Shown here one piece after another: positions 34,993-47,075 of a stretch of 64,000 bases of DNA (the first letter of the stretch is position 1; every line of letters starts with the position of its first letter). The translations under genes and the position numbers were made by a program. Origin of the DNA: Zeugodacus cucurbitae (lineage: Eukaryota > Arthropoda > Insecta > Diptera > Tephritidae); NCBI RefSeq assembly GCF_028554725.1, contig NC_071671.1:47258501-47322500 (forward strand), given 5' to 3'. Below the pieces are notes generated by a model, which worked only from the letters and a program-made list of their open reading frames with translations, did not search any database and was not told where the DNA came from.

Positions 34993-37900
34993 TTATATTG
35001 TGTTACTTATAAAATATACATATCTGTAAGAATACATAGATTTTAGTCTAGCTTTACTTCGCAGATAAATTGGAAATCGGCCAACTATTGCACGAAGGCA
35101 TTTGCCAAATAGACGACACTTCGAAGTCTTCGAGCTGCTGCAATTCTCATTTAAAGCTAAAAAATTATTTTTAGTTTACTAATATTAGTTTTTTTCCTTA
35201 CAAACATTTTGCAGAAAGTTGGCTTTCCATTGCGTTTCCCAAATCATATTCATTTTTATAAAACCAAGCGGTCCATAAAGCTTTTTAATATACAATCAAA
35301 TATGAAGATATCCACTTTTGGTCATCGATTTCAGGGATGCGGCAATCAGCGCAGTTGTTTCCAAGTCAAGTTATGATTTGGAATTTCCGTATATTTTGAA
35401 TTTTCTTGCTAGAATATGCTTTAATCAGATATCCTCTTTAATTGCTTGGCTGCTGCAGTTCGACCAAAGTTTGTCGATTTTAGGCACCCTCACGTCTCAT
35501 GCTTCGTATTTTTACGAGTATGTTTGTTTTTATTTTATTTATTTATTTTTGTTGCTCACTAGTTTAGCTCATTTAGTTTAACGTTCGCTTACGTCATTCT
35601 CACCACTCCATGGGTTCGCTTATACGAATTCGAGTGTGAGTTTGTCAAAAGTTTGGTAAACAATTCCAGCTGACTGAAGATTCTCAAGCGTCAACAGGCA
35701 AAATTTCGCCCAAACGCGGTCCTATTGATGATGAGAGACGAAGGACTGACGTACGAGCAAAGTTAAAGGTTAAGTTACTATGGGGATTCTCTATGCTGTG
35801 CTCCGACCGTAGAATACTAATTTTTGCATTGTTTGAACAGTTTTTCGGTGAACTGTGAATTGTCAAGTGAATGGGAAATTTGTTTTGAATCCTTACATTT
35901 GCTAAGAAAGTGCTTAAAGTCTATTATTCTAAATATTATTTTAAAGCTTTAACAAAAGTGATAGAAGCATGGAATGCATTCTCACAGTGCTTCGCTTTGT
36001 TAACCAATTTTGTTCAATCCCACTTTAATGTTGACAGTTGTTGAACTCGACTTTTAATGTGATCGTTGACTGCAGCGACCAAAAGACCGCGACCAAAAAG
36101 CCACGTTATAATGCGCTTCGCTGTGTTAAGGCTGTGCTGAGCAGAAGCAGAAACTTCTGCAGCATTAGTGTCATAGAATTCGTGGCTGTTGAACAAAGAC
36201 CACGGATTACAATTAAAACTTCTGCATGCCCTCCGCTCCTCTCTTCTTGGTGTATTGATAAACTGCGATAGTTATGTTATTGTTGCATGGTAATAATCTA
36301 CCGTGATGAGGTTGAATGTTATTAAATTTCGGAGATAAGTTTTACATATTATTATTAATATTATAGAGAGCTTTTACTGTTTGTTCGAAAATATTTATTT
36401 ATTAGAGAGATTGACTACAAACAAGCATTAAGGGTTACACAATTTTATTACATCAATTTCTTCCATTCTATTAACATGTCGTACGTTTGTTAAACGTGAG
36501 ACAAGTTGGTTTAAAAAGTCACTCATACGCACTGGCGAACAGACATACACAAGGCGGCTGCATTCAAGTGACTCATAAAAAAATGCTTTTTTTGTATAGC
36601 TGTTCATGAAATTGTAGTCAAACCTTTTAGTTTTAATATGCAGAAAGCGAATTTGATTCAGGTTTTCAGCTTGCCTTGACTCCCTTCCATTTCCGTATTC
36701 GTGGCTGTGGGGTCGAATATGATGTGTTACATTCATCGCATCCGAATTTTTGTGCAAGTGTAAAAGAATTTGTGGTGATTTGGGAACATAAAATGATCAA
36801 ATGCAGAAAAGGTTGTACAGTTGTATATACATATATTCCCAGGTAGCTAGTTATGTCGGCGAATATCCGGTATGAGCTGTGCGTGCGATATGTCTCACCT
36901 TTTACACAGGATTTGCGTTGTGTATTTCAGTTTTGACAAAATCTCTGTGATATACAACGTCGAGGAGACAGAGACATATTTAATTGGACACATTCGTGTG
37001 TGAAAGGTCTTGCGTACCAAAATGGAATTTTAAATAGCTATCACTTTGACAATACCTTCATTTGCTTCAATGCTGCAGTGAACATAGATATAGGACGTGT
37101 ATAATTTTCACTTACTTGGCCAACAATGTACATAATTTGAAACTTACATAGAAAAGGCTAAAAGAAATTTACATACAAAGTATTATTTAGGCAATCCTCG
37201 CTCTATCGCGGAATGCGGTGGTCCAAAATCATTTCAATGTCAATACATAAGCGTACATTTATTCATTACACATACAAGTTTGCATCTCACAATCCCAATT
37301 AAAATGCTTTCAACTCTCGCGGTGGCAACTCAAGTACAAATGAAGTATTTTTGAGAGAGATTGTTTGCTATATTCGTACCTTTACAAGCTGTTGGCAGGT
37401 CTGACAGATATACTACGGACTTGCTAGTTAACTAACAGTAAATCTGTATGCGCATTCCTATGAGAGGACACTTTTTTGGGGCGCCTTTGAACTAGTAAGG
37501 TAGTCTGCTGATTGATTAGTTGCTTTAGTGTTGACATTAAATTTTTGCAGAATCGGTAATCAACGCATGTGCTAATTTCTGCAGATTTTTTGATGTGTTT
37601 TCCTCTAAATACACATTCACTCTTAAATAAACTAAAAATAACTCATATTTCATATTTCAACAGCTAGTCCATTAATTAACAATTCCGCAAAACAATTTAA
37701 GCAACAAAACAAATTTGAACCACACAAAAAATTTCATTTCTAAATCTAGACTGAGTTTTATAAATACATCATTGTATGTATATGGTGTTCGTAAATTACA
37801 CCATCAGAAGCAAATGTCATCAATTTGCGCGAATCAATATTTAATTAATTTGTATTAAATTGGCCATAAAATATGACGGTCAAGCAAACCAATGGATTGT

Positions 37901-38557
37901 TGTAAATAAAATGCGTTGCAGACTAAATTGGATTATATGAACACTACAACAAAATACTCATCTCCGCTATAGTTTAGTGCGAGGGTAACTAACGTCGATG
38001 GCAAGAAGAAGAAATTACTATTCCATTAGGTTTACGAACCGAAAACATTCCAGGTTCGTTTTCTCAATTTGTGTTTTAGTTAGATTAAGATCGTCGCCGA
38101 GATTTAATACAAGAGTTTAAAAATGTAAGCTACATAGAAAAAATTATGAGAATTATTGCGCGAGTCTCGAGAGAGAGAATTATTGTTCGAGAAACCATCA
38201 CAGAAATAAACAAAAGTACTTCGCGAAAATCTGCAGAAACTTAAATAATGTTTTAATGTAAATTCAAACTACTCAAAACAATCACAAACGGAACTAAAGA
38301 GGTAACTGAAACCATAAATATTGTGCGAAAAGATCAACAAGTTAAAAGGTAGCAAAAAATTTTATAAGTGAAAGCGATGAAAGAGGAAAAGCATTGCGGA
38401 CAAGTAAGCGACAGCACGACGGGTAAATAATGGCAAACAAAAAGCCCAACGAATGACTGTCAAGTGCCACAATTGGGGTCACACAGGGCATATCAAGCAC
38501 TTAAACCAATGCACACATAAAGCTAGTGATGTGTGATGCTGAGTGGTGCATGAGTGG
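34993..38557. other. Non-coding stretch
   Basis: No gene recognised. Short ORFs (for example minus strand 36,428-36,757) have no domain I know and no supporting splice or start signals. No element ends were found. Confidence 0.35.
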
Positions 38558-38562
38558 CGTCG

Positions 38563-40367
38563 CACAGTGAGACAGCCCAATAGTAACCGCGGCAAAAAAT
38601 GGTTTTTGACTTGTCGTCCAATTTGGATGAAATTTTCACAGTATATTAACAGATATATGAGTAACAATTCCCTGAAATTTCAGCCTCATAACTTCATTAC
38701 TTTTTGGTCTAGAGCAAGTCAAAGTTGAGGTATGCCAACGCGCTTGAAATATGTTAGTTCAATATGTAATAATCAAAAGCTTATTAAAATAAAAATACAT
38801 AATAAATGTAACTTGAAAGTATTTTTTTAATTAATTTAGTTATTGTAGAATGAGTAAATGAAAAAATAAATTAAAAAAAAAAAACACAATTTTTTTTTTC
38901 TTAACAACAGAATTGTGGTGCAAAAATTGAACATTTTGCATTTTCAATGGCCTAGGAAATATAGAGCAGCCCCTCACCCTAGGTGCAGACTTATACCAAA
39001 TGAAGTTTGAGCTTTAATTTAAAGTAGAGAACATATAGCAAAAGTTTGCAAAAGCACATTAAACATACAAAAAACTACAAAAAGTACGTAACGCGCACAT
39101 TCTGTCGCTATACGTATGTTCGCATGCAATAGCATGTTTACAACTTTTTACTTTTATTTTTTTTTAATTGTTTACTATTCACTTATTGTGCAAGAGAATA
39201 GTAATAAATTACATTTGTTTTTTGTTAGTTATTCAGAATTATGATTTAAAGATTATTTAAGTCTCTTGCATTATAATTATTTTTGTTGTCCAAAGCTCAT
39301 AAGCAGCCTAATATAGTGAGCATAATTTTGGTTTTGGTTGTTGTTGGTTTTTGAGCATTTTTTCTATCCCCTGAGCCAAACCAGTTTTTTTTTTTTTTGT
39401 TCAAACATATGTACATCTGTACACAAGAATATTCTCTTTGTATTAATAATAACTTTTAGCTGTTAATCCTAGCAAGTCATATTATAGCACTTACTTATTA
39501 AAAACAAACTGTAAAATAATATCACATTGTTGTTGTTTTAAATATAATTGATCAACAAATGGTAATTGCAATTATATATGTAATTCACAATCTATTTGAG
39601 CGTGCAATTTTAAACAAGTTTATATAAAGTGATAAAAAAAATTCAACAAGGTCATGGATAATTCAACAATTTCTTATAGTGCAATTTTTAATATTTGGAT
39701 GGCTAGCAATAAAGATATTGATGTTGTTGTTGGTGTCTTATCAACAAATTACAATGAAATGCCAGACTTAATTATTAAAAAAATTCGTTATTTTTTAATA
39801 AAATATTTAATACCAAAATTTAAATCCAAATGGAACAAATCTGTGTGCATAAAAAGTAAATTATTAATTCATTTAGAATGAGAAACAAATTGAAAAAATT
39901 AGAATACCATGATGATGTTAAAAAATTATTGATTGAATGAAAAAAAAATATTGTTTTGTTGGCGTATTAGTAGGCGTGTTATTGTAATTTTTGCATGAAA
40001 CATTTTAAATGATATAAATTACAGTAATATAGAATTTGAAGATTGTATTTAATATATTTTAGAAAATATGGCACTTTTTATGTTGAGGTAGTATGGGTGA
40101 TGGGGTTAAAAGTGGGCCAAAGTTCAATTTTTATTTCAAATAATGTTTGTAACTATATAACATTCAAGTATACCAAAATTGAAAGTTATACCTAAAGTAT
40201 TACGGACAATACGGCATTTTACAAATTTCGACTGTATGGCAGGTAGGCGTAAAAGTGGGCGAATTTTCTGGAATTGGAAAACTGGAATTGTCTCAAAAAT
40301 AACATGTGCAAAATTTCAGAGCTCTACAATGACTCCTTGTATTTGATGCCGGCGTTGTCTCACTGTG
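38563..40367. mobile_element. Transib-like DNA transposon (RAG1-related superfamily), degenerate
   Basis: A 1,805-bp element with 12-bp perfect terminal inverted repeats CACAGTGAGACA, flanked by the 5-bp direct repeat CGTCG at 38,558-38,562 and 40,368-40,372. Transib elements are known for CACWRTG-type ends and GC-rich 5-bp CGNCG target duplications; both are met here. The first seven bases equal the consensus V(D)J recombination-signal heptamer. At the left end an A-rich GCAAAAAAT lies 22 bases inward, where a 23-RSS-like nonamer would be. The interior is AT-rich; the best ORF (39,654-39,881, 75 codons) shows no motif I can assign, so no transposase is supported. Non-autonomous or internally eroded. 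Confidence 0.72.
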
Positions 40368-40372
40368 CGTCG

Positions 40373-41689
40373 CTGTGTGACAAAATGTCGCTGGAGGCAC
40401 CAATGCAAGTACATATAAACAAACATGTCGCAGTTGTGTGTGTATGTGTGCCATTATAATTAAGTAATGTTTGCACTCACTGTGACATGACTTGCCTCAC
40501 ACCCACTGGTGCTACGAAGGCGGATTGTACATGAATTACGTTTGCTAAGGGTAGGAAAGTTTACGTATGAGTGATGGCTAAGTGTATATGTACGTATAAT
40601 TGCATTTTGACTCGTTCGCTAATCCGTTCGCGCATGGCGCAAATGACAGAATGCAATTATGAAGAGGATATTCAGTATTAGAGTTTGTTGCTGAAGCAAT
40701 AATGTAAAGAGTTTGGAGAATTAAGTTATAATATTTGGTTATAAACAACTGACTCATTGTGTAATTGTTGGTCAAAAACAATTTAATTTCAGTTTATTTT
40801 AGCTAAAATTGATAATTTATCACGAAAAGAGAAAAAGGTCTGGTGCAGAGCTCAATGTATGTCTTCCGACAAAATATATGTTTTCGGTAATGAATAATGA
40901 CTTTATTGTGGAATTTGTACTTAAGACACGAAGCTGTCGAGACTCACCGCCAAAAAGGAAAAATTAGGAAAAATATTGTAATCTAAAGCCTCCAGAAATA
41001 TGCTTGGTAGCGAAACTTCGGGCTGCTAAACTTAAGAGTCATAGACGGAATTATCTTAGCACTTCCTTTATAACTGTTCTCAGAATCGTGAATTGTTAAA
41101 TTTCATGAAGGTAAAGCTCCACTCAGAGCTCATAAAATGAAAAACTCATACAAAATAAAATAAAAAGTGAGAGTAAAAACAGCAGAAGGAAGAGCCAATA
41201 TTATCGGGATAACATTCTTTTTGGCTGCCTTATAGTCTCTGTTTTTTATTTGTTATGCTTCAAGTGAACGGCAAGTATTGACACGAGAGAAGCAAAAACA
41301 CAATTAACCCCAAATGGCAAACAAAATATCAAATAACCGTTTGCGTGTGTGAACGTTTTTCAATTAGCTCAAACACATAACTATATAAATACATGCTTTT
41401 AAGCATATAGATGAATACAAGTATATAATATATGTATATGTACAATTTACTCTATGTAAGGAAGAGTTGAAAGAATCCACAAATGGAAAAGATGATAGCT
41501 AAAATCTACTGTTGAAAGACTGCTTACGGATTGACTCTTGATGACACTAAATTCATACATAATGGCATATCAGAGAAGTTCCTTATTTCATACAATGTTT
41601 CTTCGTATAAAGAATTATTCATGCACTCATTGCAACCCTTTAGTAATTTGAGCTAATCATATATCACATATCTTAGAATTCATGAGAAC
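40373..41689. other. Non-coding stretch
   Basis: No gene or recognisable element; AT-rich. Confidence 0.4.
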
Positions 41690-42049
41690 ATAACAAAATT
41701 TAATATTTTACTATCGAGGCGCAATTTGAAAAGAGTACCTATATCGTATGGAGGCTAACAAAAAATGTGCTATTACACTTATGGATTGCATAAATCATAT
41801 AAGAAAGGCATGGGATACAGACGTCAAGATCCAAACAGTAGCAAACAAACAAAATTAGAGAATACATATTTTAATGTATTTAAATAAAACTTTATGCGAA
41901 GTAAATAATTAATACCGTAAATATGTACATCTATATTTTACAACTTTTTGAAAAATTTGTATCTTAATGAAAATTCTATAACTCGAAGTCTCTCTAACTC
42001 GACGTTTTTTTTGTGGATTATGGTGATTCGAGTTAGAGAAGTTCCGCTG
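41690..42049 (+). mobile_element. Pogo/Tigger-like DNA transposon fragment (3' end)
   Basis: Same sequence as 2,904-3,260, inverted. The plus strand encodes a transposase tail resembling CAITLMDCINHIRKAWDTDV before a stop, then a terminal repeat ending at 42,049 (GAGTTAGAGAAGTTCCGCTG) followed by TA. Its 5' part is missing. Confidence 0.7.
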
Positions 42050-42231
42050 TATATAAAGAGCTTATGTGTTAAGAACTTGAGATTATGACTCGAATGGTGT
42101 ACATGATATGTTGTCAACTGTTGGCGGTTGAGTCAAACTGCCAAGATTATCAATGCCAAGACGAAATGAGAGCTCTCATACATACAAACCAATGCAATTC
42201 CATACTTTGTGTGAATACATAATTATATATT

Positions 42232-43095
42232 ACTAGCTGACCTCGCAGTCGTTGCCATGCGTGAAATTATTTTTTTTGAAAGAAAGTTGAATTTATATTG
42301 TACTAACCTACTTATTTAATTAAAATCTACATGAAAACAAAAAAGTATTAATTACTGTGAAACTATTAGAAACAAATAATATACTAAAACAAGCAAATAT
42401 CTACTATATAGACAACAACTACATGACAACAACATGAAAATGTGTTTAAAAAGTATTATTACGATGATAATATATCGCAAAAACAAATTAGCGCTGCGTT
42501 CGATCGTTCAGAACATAGCCGACCGCGCGAGTGAGTCGCGCGGCATGGTATCTCGTAGAGCTACACCCCCCTCCGTCGCGCCCGCAAACAACGCTTCCCG
42601 CCCGCCCTCCAGCGCAGCGCAGAGTGCGAGCTGATTTTTTTTTCGGAGTTATTTATTTGTAATATTATCTTTTAAGTTGTTCGTTGAAATTAAGTGTCGT
42701 CAAAGACAATTTTATTCAGAATTAAATACTCTTAACCAACAACACATTTATTTGGATAAATATTAACATTATTACGTTAATACAACTCTAACAAATAATT
42801 TCGACCAAATTAGTTATCACAAAAACGGTACTCACGGACTTTTTTTTAGATCATTGAAAGAGAAATAATTCTTTCATACATAACTTTTGTGTATCTCGAA
42901 AGGAACGGAAGCCTTCAAAGATAAATAATTTCCCCCGTTTTTTACACATTTAACACTGTTTCTTCGATCTTATTGCAGCGGATAAATGGACTATCCAACA
43001 CAAAAAGAATTATTCAATTCGAACCAGTAGTTTCGGAGATTAGCGCGTTCAAACAAACAAACAAACTCTTCAGCGTTATAATATTAGTATAGATT
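42232..43095 (+). mobile_element. Unclassified interspersed repeat with GC-rich core
   Basis: Begins ACTAGCTGACCTCGCAGTCG and ends ATAATATTAGTATAGAT, end sequences reminiscent of a repeat type widespread in insect genomes, whose class I cannot assign with certainty. An AT-rich body surrounds a strikingly GC-rich core at 42,490-42,632 that contains an 8-bp perfect hairpin (CCGCGCGA / TCGCGCGG, 42,523-42,543). No transposase or reverse transcriptase is visible; the 66-codon ORF over the core is compositional. Probably non-autonomous. Confidence 0.55.
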
Positions 43096-44389
43096 AAATA
43101 TCATTATATTTATTCAAGTGTAAATGCACGCACGTGTACATTTATTATATTATCAAATTAAAAAATGTCTGATAATATAAACATCCATATATGTATTTAT
43201 ATTTTATATATATATTTATCATACGTTGATTAACTACACAGAGTTATATCATATTTAAACACCTCTGATTACGCTGCCAGCCGATAACTGTTAGTCCATT
43301 TGTGCTTTCATAAATTATTCGCAACACTAACGCCAAACACCTCCACACTTTACCCACACATACACCGACGCACCTTGCCTGCACACAGACATGTAGTAAG
43401 TATATACAGAGCCAAATGGCAATCGCATAAATATTTGCGAAAATGCAACGGGAATGGAAAGCTATCACTACATCACATGCATAAATTCCACGTCTGCATA
43501 AATAATGAAATTATGCAAATCTGCAAAGTATGTGTTAGGTGTATACCTATGGAACTTCAATAGTGTTGAGATATTAAATTAAAAAAAAAAATATTATTAA
43601 AATAAAATTTTGTATGTAGTTATAGCACAGTTTAGTAACTTTAATTTAATTATTTCATTATTCTATTCTATTTTGCTCACCTTTTAAGCAAAGTTCTTTT
43701 CTTAAGTATTTCTATGAACTTCGAAATATCTAATAAATTTTTATAATGAACTACACTTTTTACCTAATTTTTTCTGCTTTTATCTAATGTGAACTCGCGA
43801 AGCGTTAACATATTAACATTGAATCTGGCATTGGCATGAGGATGAGCAATGCAATGGCAGCAGCAATTTATTTAGATTTTCAAAAGCAGAGACACTGCAC
43901 CATCACACAAAGGAAGACACAGAGACACGTTTTATTGCAAGAAAGTGAGAAATGTTTTAATTAATGCGAATAAATTTGCATTGCAGAACATTTCATACAA
44001 ATGCATTTGTAAGCTAAACACCGTTTAAATTGCAAGTAATTTCAATTTATTTTTTCCTTTGTTTAAACAAACGAAACGAGTGTTAATGCGAATAAATAAT
44101 TTTTCATATTCAAATGTAATGAGTTTTTTATTCACGAGCGCTGACGCAGAAATACGGACGGATGGTTAGTAGTAGTTTGCAGTTGTCCGTACACACGAAT
44201 TCAGAGACAATGGCGCATCTAATATGTTGCCAAATAAAAACAGACACTAATTGTAATTTTGAATATAAAATTGCTGTCAACTCAAACAGCTGTATCCTTT
44301 GTGCACTTCTGATTGGTATATTTATGCCAACACTCACGCACTTGAACCCGAACTTTCTCTTTGAATTTACGTTACTTTGGCATTTATTA
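43096..44389. other. Non-coding stretch
   Basis: AT-rich with TATA-type repeats near 43,180-43,220; nothing recognised. Confidence 0.4.
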
Positions 44390-44690
44390 TTTGAATATCC
44401 TTTTAATTTGAAAAACCGTAAACGCGCGGCCGCGTGCGTCACAAATTCCGGCCAACGACGGAATGATATTTGTGAACGCACTCAAAACGCGGAGAAGCTG
44501 TTCAGTAACGCAGCTGCCGAGTGAGACGCAGCGCAGTCTTCATAACAGAGAAGCGAAGCAACGGCAAACTGAGCATCGCTTGGAGCATCCCATTCATTCA
44601 GTTGGCGCAAATGAATGCCAACGCAATGAATGGACGAAGAGAAAAAAACAAATTCTCATACAAGCAAGTTAGCAACAACTGAATATTGCT
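44390..44690 (+). promoter_or_regulatory. CpG-rich segment, possible promoter or first exon
   Basis: A locally GC- and CpG-rich island (GCGCGGCCGCGTGCGTC near 44,424) in AT-rich DNA. Arthropod initiator-like TTCAGT motifs occur at about 44,501 and 44,598 on the plus strand. No convincing TATA box or downstream element at the exact expected spacing is seen, and no coding exon follows in the window. It is not part of the A/B duplication or of any repeat found here. Confidence 0.25.
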
Positions 44691-45317
44691 CTCTTGCAGC
44701 CAAATGAACAGCTGCTCTATTTCACACATATAGCATTTCGTGTTTATCAACCCTTATTTACCTTTCTTGTTGTTATTATTGGTATACTCTCTCTTTTTCA
44801 CGCTACAGCCATAATAGAATTTCATTCATTCATTGCGTATTGATAAGAAAGCTTCATCGTGCATACTCGCATCACTCATGCAACATGGTGGACTCAACCT
44901 GCCCACCGTGGTATGAGACCGCTGGAGAAGAAAGCTTTGCACATATGGCGTTGTAAATATGCTCACATTGAGAGCAATAACAATTTGAAAAATAGTATGA
45001 TATTAAGAGAATGAAAGCAAGACTAGAGAGCTACATGATTTCATGTAAGGTGGAAAAACAACCTGTTGCTAACCGATGCGTAATGGAGTATATATATTCC
45101 ATCTGCGTGTCCTTATCTATGACTGAAATTATGCTTGCATGTGGAGTCTTTCGAAAAATTAATAGCCTGACACTGACTTTACACGCAGATATACCACATG
45201 AGTAATTTGTACCAGTAGAATGGCGTACGTGAATTTCAAATTGCGAGTTTTCTTCGAACAATAGTGCAAAAATGATGGTGACGTTTTCGAAAAGCTCAAC
45301 AGGTGGTTTTGGTCACA

Positions 45318-45592
45318 GTTCACGAGAACGGGGCAGATATTTGGGGTCGGTTTCGTGGTGCGCCAGAGACTTCGCCTATTCATCTCCGGATTCACACCAG
45401 TGATAAGCAAATCGCCACGAAACTTTTCAAGGGTAAATTCCACAAAAGCAACCTAATTTGTGCTCATGCTCCGACGAGACCATGAATGGGTTCGAACCCC
45501 TTACACCCTTCGAACATACATACGAGATTTGTCCCTGGCACGATATCAAAATCGTACATGGCGAATTCAACGCCAGGGTGGGCAAGGAGAGC
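45318..45592 (+). pseudogene. RTE endonuclease remnant
   Basis: In shifting frames this follows part of the endonuclease of the RTE at 14,189: FGVGFVVRQRLR (about 45,340-45,375), NLICAHAPT (about 45,450), then HDIKIVHGEFNARVGKE (about 45,540-45,590), where the catalytic GDFNARVG is altered to GEFNARVG. Divergence from the other two copies is high, so it is a much older insertion or another subfamily. Both ends are lost. Confidence 0.75.
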
Positions 45593-46725
45593 AGTTTGGT
45601 TTGACAATCTGAAAATATCTCGTCTAGCCAGGAATAAAATTGTACTTTTGTTTTTTAAAGCTATGAAATACGAAGCCCACGATGCATAATATCATGATTA
45701 TACTCACTCTATCCTCATACAACTAAGAAAGTAAACAATTAATTGCGAACTAAGGTCGTCAAGCACAAACAAATGCCAAGCAATCATGAAATGAAAACAA
45801 AAAAGTGCACAGAATGTATAAGTACACTCTCGGGTGCGATCAAATCTACAGACTAAACACAAGAAAGGAAGCTTCGATGGCAAAAAAAAACAAGCAAAGG
45901 AAAAAATTAAGCTAGTAAAAAGCCTAGAAATGTTGACAGCTTACAAGTTGGTCCATTATAATACATATACTTTTTTATTTCAGTAAATAAAAAAATCTAA
46001 TTTTGTAATATTTTTTCGAAAAGGTCAATAGTCCTATTATTTTGGGAAGACTATTTCATTTCATTGTCAATTTTTTTGTTGTTTTATATGTTCTTATTGA
46101 ATACAGCCTTTTAATTGTTTGGTTGGCTTTTCTGGCCTTCCTCCATATTTAATTCCATTTAGGTTATTACTTAGAATATTGATTGACTTTACGGTCATCA
46201 ATTGATAATTTTTTCATCCCAGCGGAAAAAAGCTTCAGCTATCAAAATACAAATAACGTGTGACTCACCCTTATCATATGTACCGTGTTTCTTCTGTAAC
46301 CCTCTCTATTTAAGTAGTAATTGAATAATTGTTTGTTTTCCATGACACTCTAGCCACCATTGTCAATTAATCATTCTACATAATTGCGCTTAATCAAGCT
46401 AATTTACTTTCAAATGCCGCACAGCAGGAACTAGATAATTGTTGGCGTGCATGTTATGAGGCTTTAATATATCGATCGACTATGTGGTTAGATAAGTCAG
46501 AGCATTTTATTATATTTCGGGAGTAAAAAAATTAAAAAAAATTAAAGAAAGAAAAGCTCAGTTCGATTTATATTGGGTGTTCATAATATATGCGTATTTG
46601 AAATGAAATTATCCAAATTTTTGGTTTATGGAATATGGGAAATAATATGAATTCTTCGATTATTACGTCATTTAAATGAAAGCATTTGTTCAAAATTTTG
46701 TACTAAATTTATTCTTGTCTCTAAT
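45593..46725. other. Non-coding stretch
   Basis: AT-rich; no gene or element recognised. Confidence 0.4.
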
Positions 46726-47075
46726 AGCCTTTTCACACAGCCAAATTAATTGATCGCTTAATTTTATTTTTATTGAGAAACCAGTTTTTGCCCTTCACAC
46801 TAACGGCTACACGATAATCGATCAGCTGTTAAACATTTTTGTTTTTGCTTTTCATAAGAAGTTGGTAAATTTTATCAGCTGATTGCTATTTTTGATTTCC
46901 AGCAGCATTTCTAGGTCTTTGTCACAGAGTTGCATTTCATTTCCAAGTCGCTTAAAAATCAATTAAAAATTAATGTAGAAAAATTAAATTTTTTTAATGG
47001 TAAATCGATCTAAATCAGTTTTTTAATCTGGCAAAGTCTGGTTAATTGATCAATTAGCTCCTGTGTGAAAAGGCT
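46726..47075 (-). mobile_element. Short inverted-repeat element (MITE), copy 2
   Basis: A 350-bp element with perfect 15-bp terminal inverted repeats AGCCTTTTCACACAG (46,726-46,740 and 47,061-47,075). Its reverse complement aligns along its length with 5,722-6,031, but the terminal repeats differ between the two copies at three positions, and each copy's two ends match each other. No ORF. Target duplication not clear. Confidence 0.78.

Noticed and set aside
45485..45505. GGGTTCGAACCCC, resembling a tRNA T-arm
   Set aside because: No acceptor or anticodon arms fit around it, and the bases align with an RTE endonuclease frame.
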